DNA of 64,000 nucleotides from UBA3263 sp964586765 (GTDB lineage: Bacteria > Bacteroidota > Bacteroidia > Bacteroidales > Muribaculaceae): contig CAZPHN010000002.1 of assembly GCA_964586765.1 (NCBI GenBank), positions 90,468 to 154,467 of the forward strand, given 5' to 3'. Below are positions 42,031 through 51,133 of the stretch, in pieces (position 1 is the first letter of the stretch; every line of letters starts with the position of its first letter). Below the pieces are notes generated by a model, which was given only the letters and a program-made list of their open reading frames with translations, made no database searches and had not been told where the DNA came from. Made by a program: the position numbers and the translations under genes.

Positions 42031-44310
42031 ATGATTAATCAGACGGCAGAGACTGTATCCGGACATACTCCCGAGGAAGAGCGAATGATTGAGGAGGCGT
42101 TTCAGGAGGTACTTCAGGGTTATCTAAACTCTAACCACCGCAAAAAGGTGGAAATCATTGAACGCGCATATCAATTTGCCAAGCATGCTCATAACGGTGT
42201 GCGCCGCCGTTCAGGCGAACCTTATATTCTCCATCCGATTGCAGTTGCCCGCATTGCCAGTCAGGAAATCGGGCTGGGATCAACGAGCATCTGCGCCGCT
42301 TTGCTCCACGATGTGGTTGAAGATACTGACTACACCGTCGAGGACATCCGCGCTCAGTTCGGCGACAAAATCGCCCAGCTTGTCGAGGGTCTGACCAAGA
42401 TTTCCGGCGGTATCTTCGGCGAACACGCCTCCGCTCAGGCTGAAAACTTCCGCAAGCTTCTGTTGACCATGAATGACGATATCCGCGTCGTGTTGCTGAA
42501 GATGGCTGACCGTCTCCACAACATGCGCACACTCGGCTCCATGGCTCCCAACAAGCAGTATAAGATTGCGGGTGAGACCCTCTACATATACGCCCCGTTG
42601 GCACATCGCCTCGGGCTCTTCGCCATCAAGACCGAACTCGAGGACCTGAGCTTTAAATATGAGCATCCTGCCGCCTACGAGGAGATTTCAAAGAAAATAG
42701 CCGATACTGAGCGCACCCGCCGCATGATTTATCAGGACTTTGCCGCTCCTATCGAACAGAAACTCGGCGAGATGGGCATTACCTTCGATGCCAAATACCG
42801 GCTCAAGAGCGTTTACTCTATCTGGCGCAAGATGGAGAACAAAAAGATTCCGTTCGAGGAGGTCTATGACCTCTACGCCATGCGTATTATCTTCGATTGC
42901 CCTGACCCCTCGCAGGAAAAGGAACTCAGCTGGCGTATCTACTCTGCCATCACGGATATCTACAAACTCCACCCCGACCGTACGCGTGACTGGATTTCAG
43001 TTCCCAAGGCAAACGGCTATCAGGCACTTCATCTTACTGTTATGGGTCATGACGGCAACTGGGTCGAAATCCAGATTCGCTCGCGCCGCATGGACGACAT
43101 TGCCGAGCGCGGTTTCGCCGCCCACTGGAAATATAAGGACGGTGAGAGCGATGAAGAGCGTGAACTGACCCTCTGGATTCAAACCATCAAGGATATCTTG
43201 GAGAGCCCCGAGCCTAACGCCATCGATTTCCTCGACACACTGAAACTCAACCTCTTTGCCAGCGAGATTGTGGTCTTTACCCCCAAGGGCGAACCTATCA
43301 CACTCCCCGCTGACGCTACGGTGCTGGACCTCGCGTTCACTCTCCATACCGAGCTTGGGCTCCACTGCATAGCCGGTAAGGTTAACCATAAGCTCGTGCC
43401 GCTCAACGCCAAGCTCCAGAGCGGCGATCAGGTAGAGATTATCACCTCCGATTCCCAGACCCCTCAGTCCGACTGGATTAGCTTCCTCGCTACGGCAAAG
43501 GCGCGTACCCGTCTGCGTCAGGCTCTGCGCCGTGACCATCAGCCGCTTATCGATCGCGGTCGCGAAATGATGGACAAGGCTCTTGAGGCGGCAGGAATGA
43601 AAAACTCCAATGAGTTGATAACCAAAATGATGGGCTACTACCATGTGTCGTCCCATGATGACATCTACATGGGCATTGCCCGCGGAGAAATCAACCCTGC
43701 TGACTCCATTGCCGCCTTCTCAAAGAAGAAAAGTCAGGGTGGGGCGGGTGCCATGTTCAAGAAATACCTTATTGACCCCTTCGTCCCTGCCAAGAAATCG
43801 CCCAAGGGTCGCTGGAAGGCGGACGAGGACGAGGATCTTGTCATTCCCGCCGATATCAACGTCAAGGAAACATATGTCCTGCGCGATGACGGCAAGACCC
43901 GCAATTATGTGACCGCCGACTGCTGTAACCCCCTTCCGGGCGATGACGTCATGGGCTTCCTTGAAGACAACGGCTCCGTGACCGTCCACTCCCTTACCTG
44001 TCCCCGTGCCGCCGTCCTCAAGGCTACCTACGGCGGACGTATCCTTGCCACACGCTGGGAAAGCCGCGGACTGCCGAAGTTCACCGCCGTGGTGCGCATG
44101 GAGGGTATTGACCGTCGTGGCATTCTTCAGGAAATCACCGCAAAGGTCAGTGCCGCTACCGGAATCGACATCCGTAGCCTCAATATCGAGGCTACCGACG
44201 AGGTCTTTACCGGACGCCTTACCGTCAAGGTAACCGATGCCGAGGCTGTCGATGAACTTTGCCGCCGGCTCAAGGAAGTAAATGGTGTAACATCTGCCGC
44301 TCGCTTATGA
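42031..44310 (+). CDS. rel: Bifunctional (p)ppGpp synthetase/hydrolase
   Basis: A 759-aa RSH protein. The hydrolase domain has HNGVRRRSGEPYILHP and the HD pair in LLHDVVEDTDY, so hydrolysis should be intact. The synthetase domain shows DWISVPKANGYQALHLTV and the H in GFAAHWKYKDG. TGS (VVFTPKGEPITLPADATVLD) and a C-terminal ACT domain (VVRMEGIDRRGILQEIT) follow. It sets (p)ppGpp levels in the stringent response. First of six genes linked by 4-nt overlaps. Start at 42031 rather than 41968 because of the promoter box at 41997-42004. Confidence 0.95.
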   Translation: MINQTAETVSGHTPEEERMIEEAFQEVLQGYLNSNHRKKVEIIERAYQFAKHAHNGVRRRSGEPYILHPIAVARIASQEIGLGSTSICAALLHDVVEDTDYTVEDIRAQFGDKIAQLVEGLTKISGGIFGEHASAQAENFRKLLLTMNDDIRVVLLKMADRLHNMRTLGSMAPNKQYKIAGETLYIYAPLAHRLGLFAIKTELEDLSFKYEHPAAYEEISKKIADTERTRRMIYQDFAAPIEQKLGEMGITFDAKYRLKSVYSIWRKMENKKIPFEEVYDLYAMRIIFDCPDPSQEKELSWRIYSAITDIYKLHPDRTRDWISVPKANGYQALHLTVMGHDGNWVEIQIRSRRMDDIAERGFAAHWKYKDGESDEERELTLWIQTIKDILESPEPNAIDFLDTLKLNLFASEIVVFTPKGEPITLPADATVLDLAFTLHTELGLHCIAGKVNHKLVPLNAKLQSGDQVEIITSDSQTPQSDWISFLATAKARTRLRQALRRDHQPLIDRGREMMDKALEAAGMKNSNELITKMMGYYHVSSHDDIYMGIARGEINPADSIAAFSKKKSQGGAGAMFKKYLIDPFVPAKKSPKGRWKADEDEDLVIPADINVKETYVLRDDGKTRNYVTADCCNPLPGDDVMGFLEDNGSVTVHSLTCPRAAVLKATYGGRILATRWESRGLPKFTAVVRMEGIDRRGILQEITAKVSAATGIDIRSLNIEATDEVFTGRLTVKVTDAEAVDELCRRLKEVNGVTSAARL

Positions 44311-46334
44311 TTAAGAAGTTCCCCTACTGGACCCAGCTGGCAATTTTCCTTGCCGCCACATTAATTATTGTCTGGCTGATGCCGCGTACCTCTACCTCTA
44401 CGTATATTTATGAGGTAAACCGCCCGTGGAACTACAAGCTCCTTACCGCGCCGTTCGATATTCCCGTGCGCTTGGACTCGCTGAGCATCAAGGCTGCCTG
44501 TGACTCTATTGACCGCACATTTGTCCCGGTCTACCGTCGTAATCAGACTATCGACGGTCAGGTGCGCCTGCGCGCCTCTCAGGCCCTCGGTGCCGTCAGC
44601 GGCGTCAGTGCCCAGACCCGCTATCGTATCGAGCAGAAACTCCGCGAGCTCTATCAGTCCGGTGTGGTCGATGAAAACTCATATACCGACATCCTTACGG
44701 GGCGCATGCCTTCCGTCCGCATGGCTGCCGACAATACCTTGACAACCCGCTCCTCCGCCGGGCTCCGCTCCCCGCTCAAAGCGTATGAGTGGCTTAAGGA
44801 GCAGCTCCCCGGCGATGAAACCCATTATGCCATCGAGCAGGCAAAGATTGCCGGAATGCTCACCCCGAATATCGTAATCGATACCGAAACATCCGATCGC
44901 ATGCGCCACGACCTATATAATAAGGCGTCTGCCCCCGTTGGCGTCATTCAGCAGGGCGAGCGCATTATTGACCGTGGCGATATCGTTACCATCCAGCTCT
45001 ATACCGTCCTCCGCACCTATGAGCAGATGATGGCTGAGCGTGGCAACGGCGTAAACGGCAATGCCCTCTACGTATGGATTGCAAAATTCCTCTATGTGGG
45101 GCTCCTTATCGCCTTGTTCGCATGCTTCCTTTATGGATTTCGCCGGCGCATGTTCGTTCAGGTCAATGCCGTGATGTTCCTGATGCTCAATGTGGTGGTG
45201 TTCTGCCTCTTTGCCTTCCTTATGAACACCTCCTTCACCTCCGGACTCTATATCGTCCCCTTCACCATGATTCCTATTATGGTGCTGGTGTTCTTCGACG
45301 GGCGCACGGCTCTATTCACTCTATTGGTGACAATCCTTATCTGCGCCGTTATCGCGCCGTACCCTACCGAGTTCCTTGCCATGCAGTTCGTGGCGGGCGT
45401 GACCGCAATCACCTCCCTGCGCGAACTTTCGCGCCGCTCCCAGCTCCTGCGCTCTGCCGTCCTCGTTTTCCTCGCCTATTCGTTGGCTTATGTTGCCATT
45501 AATGTGATGATGACCGGCTCGTTTGCCTCGCTTTCCGGACGCGTTTTCGGCTTCTGCGCTATCAATGCCGTGTTTGTCAGCTTCGCTTACGTCCTGATTT
45601 TTGTCTTTGAGCGTCTTTTCGGCTTTACGTCGCTTGTCGCCCTTGTCGAGCTCAGCGATATCAACCATCCCCTCCTGCGCGAACTCTCCCGCGAGTGTCC
45701 CGGAACCTTCCAGCACTCCATGGCGGTCAGCAACCTTGCCGCCGAAGCTGCCGCTAAGGTCGACGCCAACGTCCAGCTTGTCCGCGCCGGCGCGCTCTAC
45801 CATGACATTGGCAAAGTCCAGAATCCCGCCTTCTTTACCGAAAATCAGCATGGTGTGAACCCCCATGACGCTCTTGACCCCGTCCAGAGCGCGCGTATTA
45901 TCCTCGGGCATGTGACCGACGGTGTCCGCAAGGCTGAAAAAGCCAAGCTCCCCGCCGTTATCCGCCATTTTATCCTTGAGCATCACGGTCGCGGAACGGC
46001 GCGCTACTTCTACCTCACATGGCAGAAACAGCACCCCGATGAGACACCTGACCCCGAGCTCTTCACCTATCCCGGTCCCAACCCTCAGAGTCTCGAAACC
46101 TCAATCCTCATGATGGCTGACGCCGTCGAGGCTGCATCACGCTCCCTTAAGGAATACACCCCCGAGGCTATTGCCGATTTGGTCAACCGTATTATCGACA
46201 CTCAGATTGCCGAAGGGCTCCATAACGAGTCGCCGCTGCGCTTCCGCGATGTCGCCGTTATCAAGGATACGTTCATTCAGCGTCTGCGTACCATTTATCA
46301 CTCCCGGGTAGCATATCCCGACAGTAAGAAATGA
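44307..46334 (+). CDS. PgpH-like 7TM-HD phosphohydrolase
   Basis: A 675-aa membrane protein. TM1 is at ~7-25 (WTQLAIFLAATLIIVWLMP). A large extracytoplasmic 7TMR-HDED region (~30-265) follows, then about seven TM segments (~270-455) and a cytosolic HD domain with the metal ligands in RAGALYHDIGKVQNPAFF and FILEHHGRGTARYF. This is the PgpH architecture, a c-di-AMP phosphodiesterase in Firmicutes. The substrate is assumed, not shown, here. It overlaps rel by 4 nt (ATGA). The longer frame from 44259 would run through the rel ACT domain and is not used. Confidence 0.88.
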   Translation: MIKKFPYWTQLAIFLAATLIIVWLMPRTSTSTYIYEVNRPWNYKLLTAPFDIPVRLDSLSIKAACDSIDRTFVPVYRRNQTIDGQVRLRASQALGAVSGVSAQTRYRIEQKLRELYQSGVVDENSYTDILTGRMPSVRMAADNTLTTRSSAGLRSPLKAYEWLKEQLPGDETHYAIEQAKIAGMLTPNIVIDTETSDRMRHDLYNKASAPVGVIQQGERIIDRGDIVTIQLYTVLRTYEQMMAERGNGVNGNALYVWIAKFLYVGLLIALFACFLYGFRRRMFVQVNAVMFLMLNVVVFCLFAFLMNTSFTSGLYIVPFTMIPIMVLVFFDGRTALFTLLVTILICAVIAPYPTEFLAMQFVAGVTAITSLRELSRRSQLLRSAVLVFLAYSLAYVAINVMMTGSFASLSGRVFGFCAINAVFVSFAYVLIFVFERLFGFTSLVALVELSDINHPLLRELSRECPGTFQHSMAVSNLAAEAAAKVDANVQLVRAGALYHDIGKVQNPAFFTENQHGVNPHDALDPVQSARIILGHVTDGVRKAEKAKLPAVIRHFILEHHGRGTARYFYLTWQKQHPDETPDPELFTYPGPNPQSLETSILMMADAVEAASRSLKEYTPEAIADLVNRIIDTQIAEGLHNESPLRFRDVAVIKDTFIQRLRTIYHSRVAYPDSKK

Positions 46335-47137
46335 CCTCCCGACGTTTGACAAGAGACTTCGTAGCCGATACTTCCCTCTGGACCCTCTGTGTCCGTGTTT
46401 CGGCTGACTCGCTTTCGGCTTTGGTGGTAGGTCCCGTCAGTGCTGACTCATCGGTGATGGACTGCGTCGAGCCCCTCCCTGATAGCTCCCTCAAGTCGCT
46501 CGAGGACGCTATCTATGACAATTCCCTTATCCTCGGCGATTTTGCCCGCTCTACCGTCGTTATTTCTACCTCGCAGTTGGTCCAGATTCCCGATGGTATA
46601 CCCGCTCCGCTCGCCGAGAAGATTGCCGAAGCTTTGCTCCCCGATTGTGACGCCCCACGCTCCTTTATCGTGGCTCCCATGCCTCAGGGGCAGGTCGTTG
46701 CCGCTGTTTCCTCTGAAACCTTCAATTTCCTTAAGCGCACCTTCCCCGATGCGGCATTTTCCGTCTCGCTCAGTGTGCTTGCCTGCGCCGTTGACTCCAT
46801 CCGCCCGGCGGATGATGCGAGAATGTACGCCTTCTGCTATCCCGATGAACTTGTCGTGCTTACATTCTCTTCCTCCGGCTCGCTCGTTTTCGCCAACCGT
46901 TTCGACGCCTTCTCGCCCGCTGACTGCGCATATTATATCCTCGCTGCCGCCGGCACGGAGCGACTGCCCGTCTGCTTGGGGGGCGAACCTGACTTGCGTA
47001 ACGGCGTGATTGACTGCCTGAAACAGGCTGCGCCCGATATCGAGCTCGAGCCGCTGACCCTCCCTGACGCTCTTGTGGCTGTCCGACACCGGACGCCCGG
47101 GATTTCCGATGACCTTATTTTTCTTGCCCGCCAATGA
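46331..47137 (+). CDS. DUF3822-family protein
   Basis: A 268-aa protein of the DUF3822 family, found next to rsmD across Bacteroidetes. It reads as alternating strands and helices with an actin-like feel (FIVAPMPQGQVVAAVSSETF, MYAFCYPDELVVLTFSSSGS, LPVCLGGEPDLRNGVIDCL). No catalytic motif. 4-nt overlaps at both ends couple it to the PgpH-like gene and rsmD. Function unknown. Confidence 0.75.
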   Translation: MTSRRLTRDFVADTSLWTLCVRVSADSLSALVVGPVSADSSVMDCVEPLPDSSLKSLEDAIYDNSLILGDFARSTVVISTSQLVQIPDGIPAPLAEKIAEALLPDCDAPRSFIVAPMPQGQVVAAVSSETFNFLKRTFPDAAFSVSLSVLACAVDSIRPADDARMYAFCYPDELVVLTFSSSGSLVFANRFDAFSPADCAYYILAAAGTERLPVCLGGEPDLRNGVIDCLKQAAPDIELEPLTLPDALVAVRHRTPGISDDLIFLARQ

Positions 47138-47676
47138 GAATTATTCGTGGAAAATACGGACGTCGTCGTTTCGATGTCCCTACTAACATAACCGCGCGCC
47201 CCACTACCGACTTCGCGCGCGAAAACATCTTTAACGTCCTCGAAAACCTTATGGACTTCGAGGGCGCGGACTGCATTGACCTCTTTGCCGGCACCGGGGC
47301 GATTAGCCTTGAAATGGTGAGCCGCGGTGCTGCTTCCGTCATTGCTGTCGAGAAGGCTCCCGTTCAGGCGCGTTTCATTGATAAAGTGCGCCAGCAGCTC
47401 AACTGCTCCGAGCTCCGGCTGGTCCGTGGCGACGCTTTCAAGTTCATTGCCTCCCCCGGTCCTGTGGTGAACCTTATTTTTGCCGACCCGCCTTACGACA
47501 TGGAGAACTTCGATGATGTCCCCGGCGCGATTCTTGCCTCTCCCCGCTGCGGCGATGACACCATCGTGGTGGTCGAGCACGGTAAGACCCGCGATTTCTC
47601 CTCTAACCCCGCGTTTTTTGAACATCGTGCCTATGGCTCGGTCAATTTTTCCCTCTTTCGTAAAAATCACGAATGA
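47134..47676 (+). CDS. rsmD: 16S rRNA m2G966 methyltransferase RsmD
   Basis: A 180-aa SAM-dependent N2-guanine methyltransferase. It has the N-terminal MRIIRGKYGRRRFDVP, ARPTTDFARENIFNVL, the SAM motif DLFAGTGAISLEMVSRG and the catalytic LIFADPPYDM. Its usual substrate is G966 of 16S rRNA in the assembling 30S subunit. Coupled by 4-nt overlaps to DUF3822 and a glycosyltransferase. Confidence 0.95.
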   Translation: MRIIRGKYGRRRFDVPTNITARPTTDFARENIFNVLENLMDFEGADCIDLFAGTGAISLEMVSRGAASVIAVEKAPVQARFIDKVRQQLNCSELRLVRGDAFKFIASPGPVVNLIFADPPYDMENFDDVPGAILASPRCGDDTIVVVEHGKTRDFSSNPAFFEHRAYGSVNFSLFRKNHE

Positions 47677-48878
47677 AAATACTTATTGTCAGTAAGTTTT
47701 TCTGTGTTCGCGGAGGTGCCGACGCCGTCGTGATGACTACCCGTGACCTCCTTATCCGCGCCGGTCATCAGGTTCAGGTCTTTGCTATGACCTTCCCCGC
47801 CAACATTAATCTCCCCGAAGCCTCCACTTGGGCTTCCGAGGTCGATTTCAGCGGTCCCCTCCCCATGAAGGTCAAGGCGTTTGCCCGCCTGATGGGTGTC
47901 GGCGATGTCTCCCGTAAGTTCCGCAAGGTCCTGAAGGATTTCCGTCCCGACGTGGTTCATTTCCATAATATCCACTCCTATCTGTCGCCCGTGGTCGTTT
48001 CCTTGGCTCATGCCTTTGGTGCGCGTACCGTCTGGACCATGCATGACCTCAAGCTTGTCTGCCCCGCCTACCTCGGTCGACGCCCCGACGGCTCTATCTG
48101 TTCCGACTGTGTCGACGGTAAGAACAACCTTATGAAATATCGATGCCTTAAGGGCGGACGCGTTGCCTCCTTTATGGCTCTGCTTGAGTCAGTGCGTTGG
48201 AGTCGCGCCCGTCTCGACTCCGTTACCGACTGTTTCATAGCTCCTTCCGGGTTCCTCCGGGATATGTTGGTGCGCGGCGGCTTTACCCCTGAAAAAATCA
48301 AGGTACTCAATAATTTCATCGACCCGCAGAAAATCGCTGCTATTCAGTCCTTGGGCGTCCGTCGCGGACCTGCTCCCGAACCATACTTTGCCTATGCCGG
48401 TCGCCTTTCGCCTGAAAAGGGTATCCGTACCCTTGTCGAGGCTGCTGTCAAGGCTGGAGTCGTGCTCCGCGTTGCCGGCGATGGTCCTATGCGTGCCTCC
48501 CTTGAAGAACTTGCGCGCGGCTCCCGCGTCGAATTCCTTGGCAGTCTTGACCCCGAGGGCGTCATGACGCTCATGCGCGGAGCCGACGCGAGCGTAATGC
48601 CCAGCGAGTGTTACGAAAATAATCCCCTCTCCGTAATCGAAAGCCTTTGTGCCGGCACCCCCGTTATCGGGGCTGACATTGGCGGTGTGCCTGAGCTGAT
48701 TGTCCCCGGTGTCAGCGGCGAGCGTTTCGTTAGCGGCAGTGTCGACTCCCTTGCCTCCTGCCTTCGTGACTTCCGCCCCGAGCGATATGACCGTGAAGCG
48801 ATTGCCTCCGATGCCGCTATCCGCTTTTCTGCATCTACCCATCTTAAAATCCTTCTTCAGATTTATTCCGAACCATGA
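47673..48878 (+). CDS. Family-4 glycosyltransferase with Cys-rich insert
   Basis: A 401-aa GT4 (GT-B fold). The N-terminal domain has KFFCVRGGADAVV and FRPDVVHFHNIHSYLSPVVV. A Cys-containing insert CSDCVDGKNNLMKYRC sits in the first domain, a pattern seen in a subset of polysaccharide GT4 enzymes. The C-terminal domain has YFAYAGRLSPEKGIRTLVEA, ADASVMPSECYENNPLSVIE and AGTPVIGADIGG (donor-binding E-x7-E type). Probably builds capsule or O-antigen. Linked to the next glycosyltransferase by a 4-nt overlap. Confidence 0.88.
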   Translation: MKILIVSKFFCVRGGADAVVMTTRDLLIRAGHQVQVFAMTFPANINLPEASTWASEVDFSGPLPMKVKAFARLMGVGDVSRKFRKVLKDFRPDVVHFHNIHSYLSPVVVSLAHAFGARTVWTMHDLKLVCPAYLGRRPDGSICSDCVDGKNNLMKYRCLKGGRVASFMALLESVRWSRARLDSVTDCFIAPSGFLRDMLVRGGFTPEKIKVLNNFIDPQKIAAIQSLGVRRGPAPEPYFAYAGRLSPEKGIRTLVEAAVKAGVVLRVAGDGPMRASLEELARGSRVEFLGSLDPEGVMTLMRGADASVMPSECYENNPLSVIESLCAGTPVIGADIGGVPELIVPGVSGERFVSGSVDSLASCLRDFRPERYDREAIASDAAIRFSASTHLKILLQIYSEP

Positions 48879-49957
48879 AAATTGTAGTGACCGGAACCCG
48901 TGGAATTCCAGAGATTCAGGGTGGGGTGGAAACCCACTGTCAGGAGCTTTATCCCCTCTTGGCTCAGAATGGTGCCGACGTGACCATCGTGCGCCGGCGT
49001 TGCTACGCCCCTGACTCCAAGACCGAATTCCGCGGCGTGAAAATCAAAGACCTCTATGCGCCGCGTAAAAAGTCGCTCGAGGCTGCCGTCTCTACCTTCC
49101 TCGGAGTGATTTACGCCAAGCGTGCCGGTGCTGATCTGGTCCATATCCATGCCGTCGGTCCCTCTATTGTCGTCCCCGTGGCTAAAATGCTCGGACTCAA
49201 GGTGGTGATGACCCACCACGGTCCCGACTATGAGCGTGAAAAGTGGGGGCGCATGGCGCGTTGGGCTATCAAGACCGGCGAGAAATTCGCCGCGCGTTAT
49301 GCTGACCGCATGATTGTCATTTCCCGCGTGATTGCAGACCGTATCGCCGCCGAATATGGCAGGACCGACACCATCCTCATTCCCAACGGCGTCCCTGCGC
49401 CCGTCCGCTCTACCCGTACCGACTTCCTCCGCGAACTTGGCGTCGAACCCGGGCGATATGTCCTTGCCCTCGGTCGCTTTGTGCCTGAAAAGAACTTCCA
49501 TCAGCTTATCGATGCGTTCAATGTCCAAGGCTACAAACTTGTCATTGCCGGCGATGCTGACCATCCCGGACCATATTCCGAACAGCTTAAGGCTCAGGCG
49601 TGTGCCGCAGGCGTTGTCCTTCCCGGGTTTGTCCGTGGCGAAAAGCTAAATCAGCTGCTCACCAATGCTGCCCTCTTTGTCCTCCCCTCCTCCCACGAAG
49701 GGCTCCCAATAACCCTCCTCGAAGCCATGAGCTACGGGCGCGACGTGCTGGTGAGCGACATCCCCGCCAACTGCCTCCCCGAGCTCACCCCCGCCGATTT
49801 CTTCCCCGTGGGTAATGTCGGCGCGCTACGCGACGCGCTCCGCCGCAAACTCTCCGCCCCTGTCGCCGAGCGTCCCTACGACCTCTCCGCCTATGACTGG
49901 CAGACCATTGCCTCGCGCACTTCCGCCGTTTACTCCGATTTGCTAAAAAATTCGTAA
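48875..49957 (+). CDS. Family-4 glycosyltransferase
   Basis: A 360-aa GT4. VTGTRGIPEIQGGVETHCQE at the N-terminus is typical of the DUF1972/GT4 type. MTHHGPDYEREKWGR, YVLALGRFVPEKNFHQLIDA and LPSSHEGLPITLLEAMSYG (donor site) follow. It is the last gene in the six-gene overlap chain; its stop codon lies within the YchF -7 box. Sugar specificity unknown. Confidence 0.9.
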   Translation: MKIVVTGTRGIPEIQGGVETHCQELYPLLAQNGADVTIVRRRCYAPDSKTEFRGVKIKDLYAPRKKSLEAAVSTFLGVIYAKRAGADLVHIHAVGPSIVVPVAKMLGLKVVMTHHGPDYEREKWGRMARWAIKTGEKFAARYADRMIVISRVIADRIAAEYGRTDTILIPNGVPAPVRSTRTDFLRELGVEPGRYVLALGRFVPEKNFHQLIDAFNVQGYKLVIAGDADHPGPYSEQLKAQACAAGVVLPGFVRGEKLNQLLTNAALFVLPSSHEGLPITLLEAMSYGRDVLVSDIPANCLPELTPADFFPVGNVGALRDALRRKLSAPVAERPYDLSAYDWQTIASRTSAVYSDLLKNS

Positions 49958-49962
49958 CTTTG
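49955..49962 (+). promoter_or_regulatory. -7 promoter box for ychF, overlapping a stop codon
   Basis: TAACTTTG, whose TAA (49955-49957) is the stop of the preceding glycosyltransferase gene. The mRNA start near 49967 leaves a ~40-nt AT-only leader to the ATG at 50007. Confidence 0.6.
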
Positions 49963-49969
49963 CACCGAG

Positions 49970-50003
49970 ATTTTTAATTTTGCATTTTTCATTTTTAATT
50001 TAA
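49970..50003. repeat. AT-rich ATTTTTCAT-type intergenic repeat
   Basis: A stretch of short ATTTTTAATT/CATTTTTCATTTTTAA units before ychF. A similar run with both orientations, able to form a hairpin, lies at 61892-61952 behind TamL. Confidence 0.5.
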
Positions 50004-50006
50004 ATA

Positions 50007-51110
50007 ATGTCACTTCAATGCGGAATAGTCGGATTGCCTAATGTAGGCAAGTCCACCCTGTTTAACTGCCTGAGCAACGCCAAGGCTCAGAGCGCCAATT
50101 TCCCTTTCTGTACCATCGAGCCTAACGTCGGCGTCATCACCGTCCCTGACGATAGACTGACCCGACTTGTCGAAATGTGTCAGCCTCGCTCCGTAGTGCC
50201 GGCTACCGTTGAGATTGTCGATATTGCCGGTCTCGTAAAGGGCGCGAGCAAGGGCGAGGGTCTTGGCAACAAATTTCTTGCCAACATCCGCGAGACTGAC
50301 GCTATTCTCCACGTACTGCGCTGTTTCGACGACGATAATATAACCCATGTCGACGGCTCCGTCGACCCCGTGCGCGACAAAGAAATAATCGACTACGAAC
50401 TTCAGCTCAAAGACCTCGAGACCGTCGAGTCACGACTTGCCAAGACCATCAAACAGGCGCAGACCGGTGGCGACAAGACCGCCAAGATGCAGTCAGAGGT
50501 GCTCCAGAAATTCAAGGATGCCCTCGATGCCGGAAAACCCGCCCGCTCCGTCAAGTTCGACACCCCCGATGAGCAGAAATTTGCCCGCGAGCTCTTCCTC
50601 CTCACCTCCAAGCCCGTGCTCTACGTCTGCAACGTCGACGATGCCTCCGCCGCTACCGGAAATCATTACGTCGACGCTGTCCGCGAAGCTATCAAGGATG
50701 AGGGTGCTGACATCCTCGTTGTCGCTGCCCAGACCGAAAGCGAAATTGCCGAACTCGACACATGGGAAGAGCGCAAGGAATTCCTCGAAGAAATCGGACT
50801 CGAAGAGTCTGGCGTCAGCCGTCTCATCCGCGCCGCCTACGCCCTCCTCGACCTCCAGACATACTTCACCGCCGGACCTGATGAAGTCCGCGCTTGGACC
50901 TTCATTCGCGGAAGCAAAGCCCCAAAATGTGCCGGAATTATCCATACCGACTTCGAAAAAGGCTTTATCCGCGCCGAAGTCATCAAATATGATGATTATG
51001 TGACCCTCGGCTCCGAAACCGCCGTCAAAGAAGCCGGCAAAATGAGTGTCGAAGGCAAAGAATACGTCGTTCAGGACGGCGACATCATGCACTTCCGCTT
51101 CAACGTCTAA
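50007..51110 (+). CDS. ychF: Redox-responsive ATPase YchF (Obg family)
   Basis: A 367-aa TRAFAC P-loop protein that prefers ATP. The P-loop is GLPNVGKSTLF, switch II DIAGLVKGASKGEGLGN; the G4 position reads YVCNVDD rather than NKxD, as in YchF/OLA1 ATPases. A helical hairpin is inserted and the C-terminal TGS domain ends in VQDGDIMHFRFNV. It associates with the ribosome. It has its own promoter and is followed by pyrF 23 nt later. Confidence 0.95.
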   Translation: MSLQCGIVGLPNVGKSTLFNCLSNAKAQSANFPFCTIEPNVGVITVPDDRLTRLVEMCQPRSVVPATVEIVDIAGLVKGASKGEGLGNKFLANIRETDAILHVLRCFDDDNITHVDGSVDPVRDKEIIDYELQLKDLETVESRLAKTIKQAQTGGDKTAKMQSEVLQKFKDALDAGKPARSVKFDTPDEQKFARELFLLTSKPVLYVCNVDDASAATGNHYVDAVREAIKDEGADILVVAAQTESEIAELDTWEERKEFLEEIGLEESGVSRLIRAAYALLDLQTYFTAGPDEVRAWTFIRGSKAPKCAGIIHTDFEKGFIRAEVIKYDDYVTLGSETAVKEAGKMSVEGKEYVVQDGDIMHFRFNV

Positions 51111-51133
51111 AAATAGCTAAAAAATAATCCTCA

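Noticed and set aside
44259..44306. Upstream start for the PgpH-like gene
   Set aside because: The extra 16 codons lie in the rel ACT domain. The ATG at 44307 gives a clean ATGA overlap and starts just before TM1.
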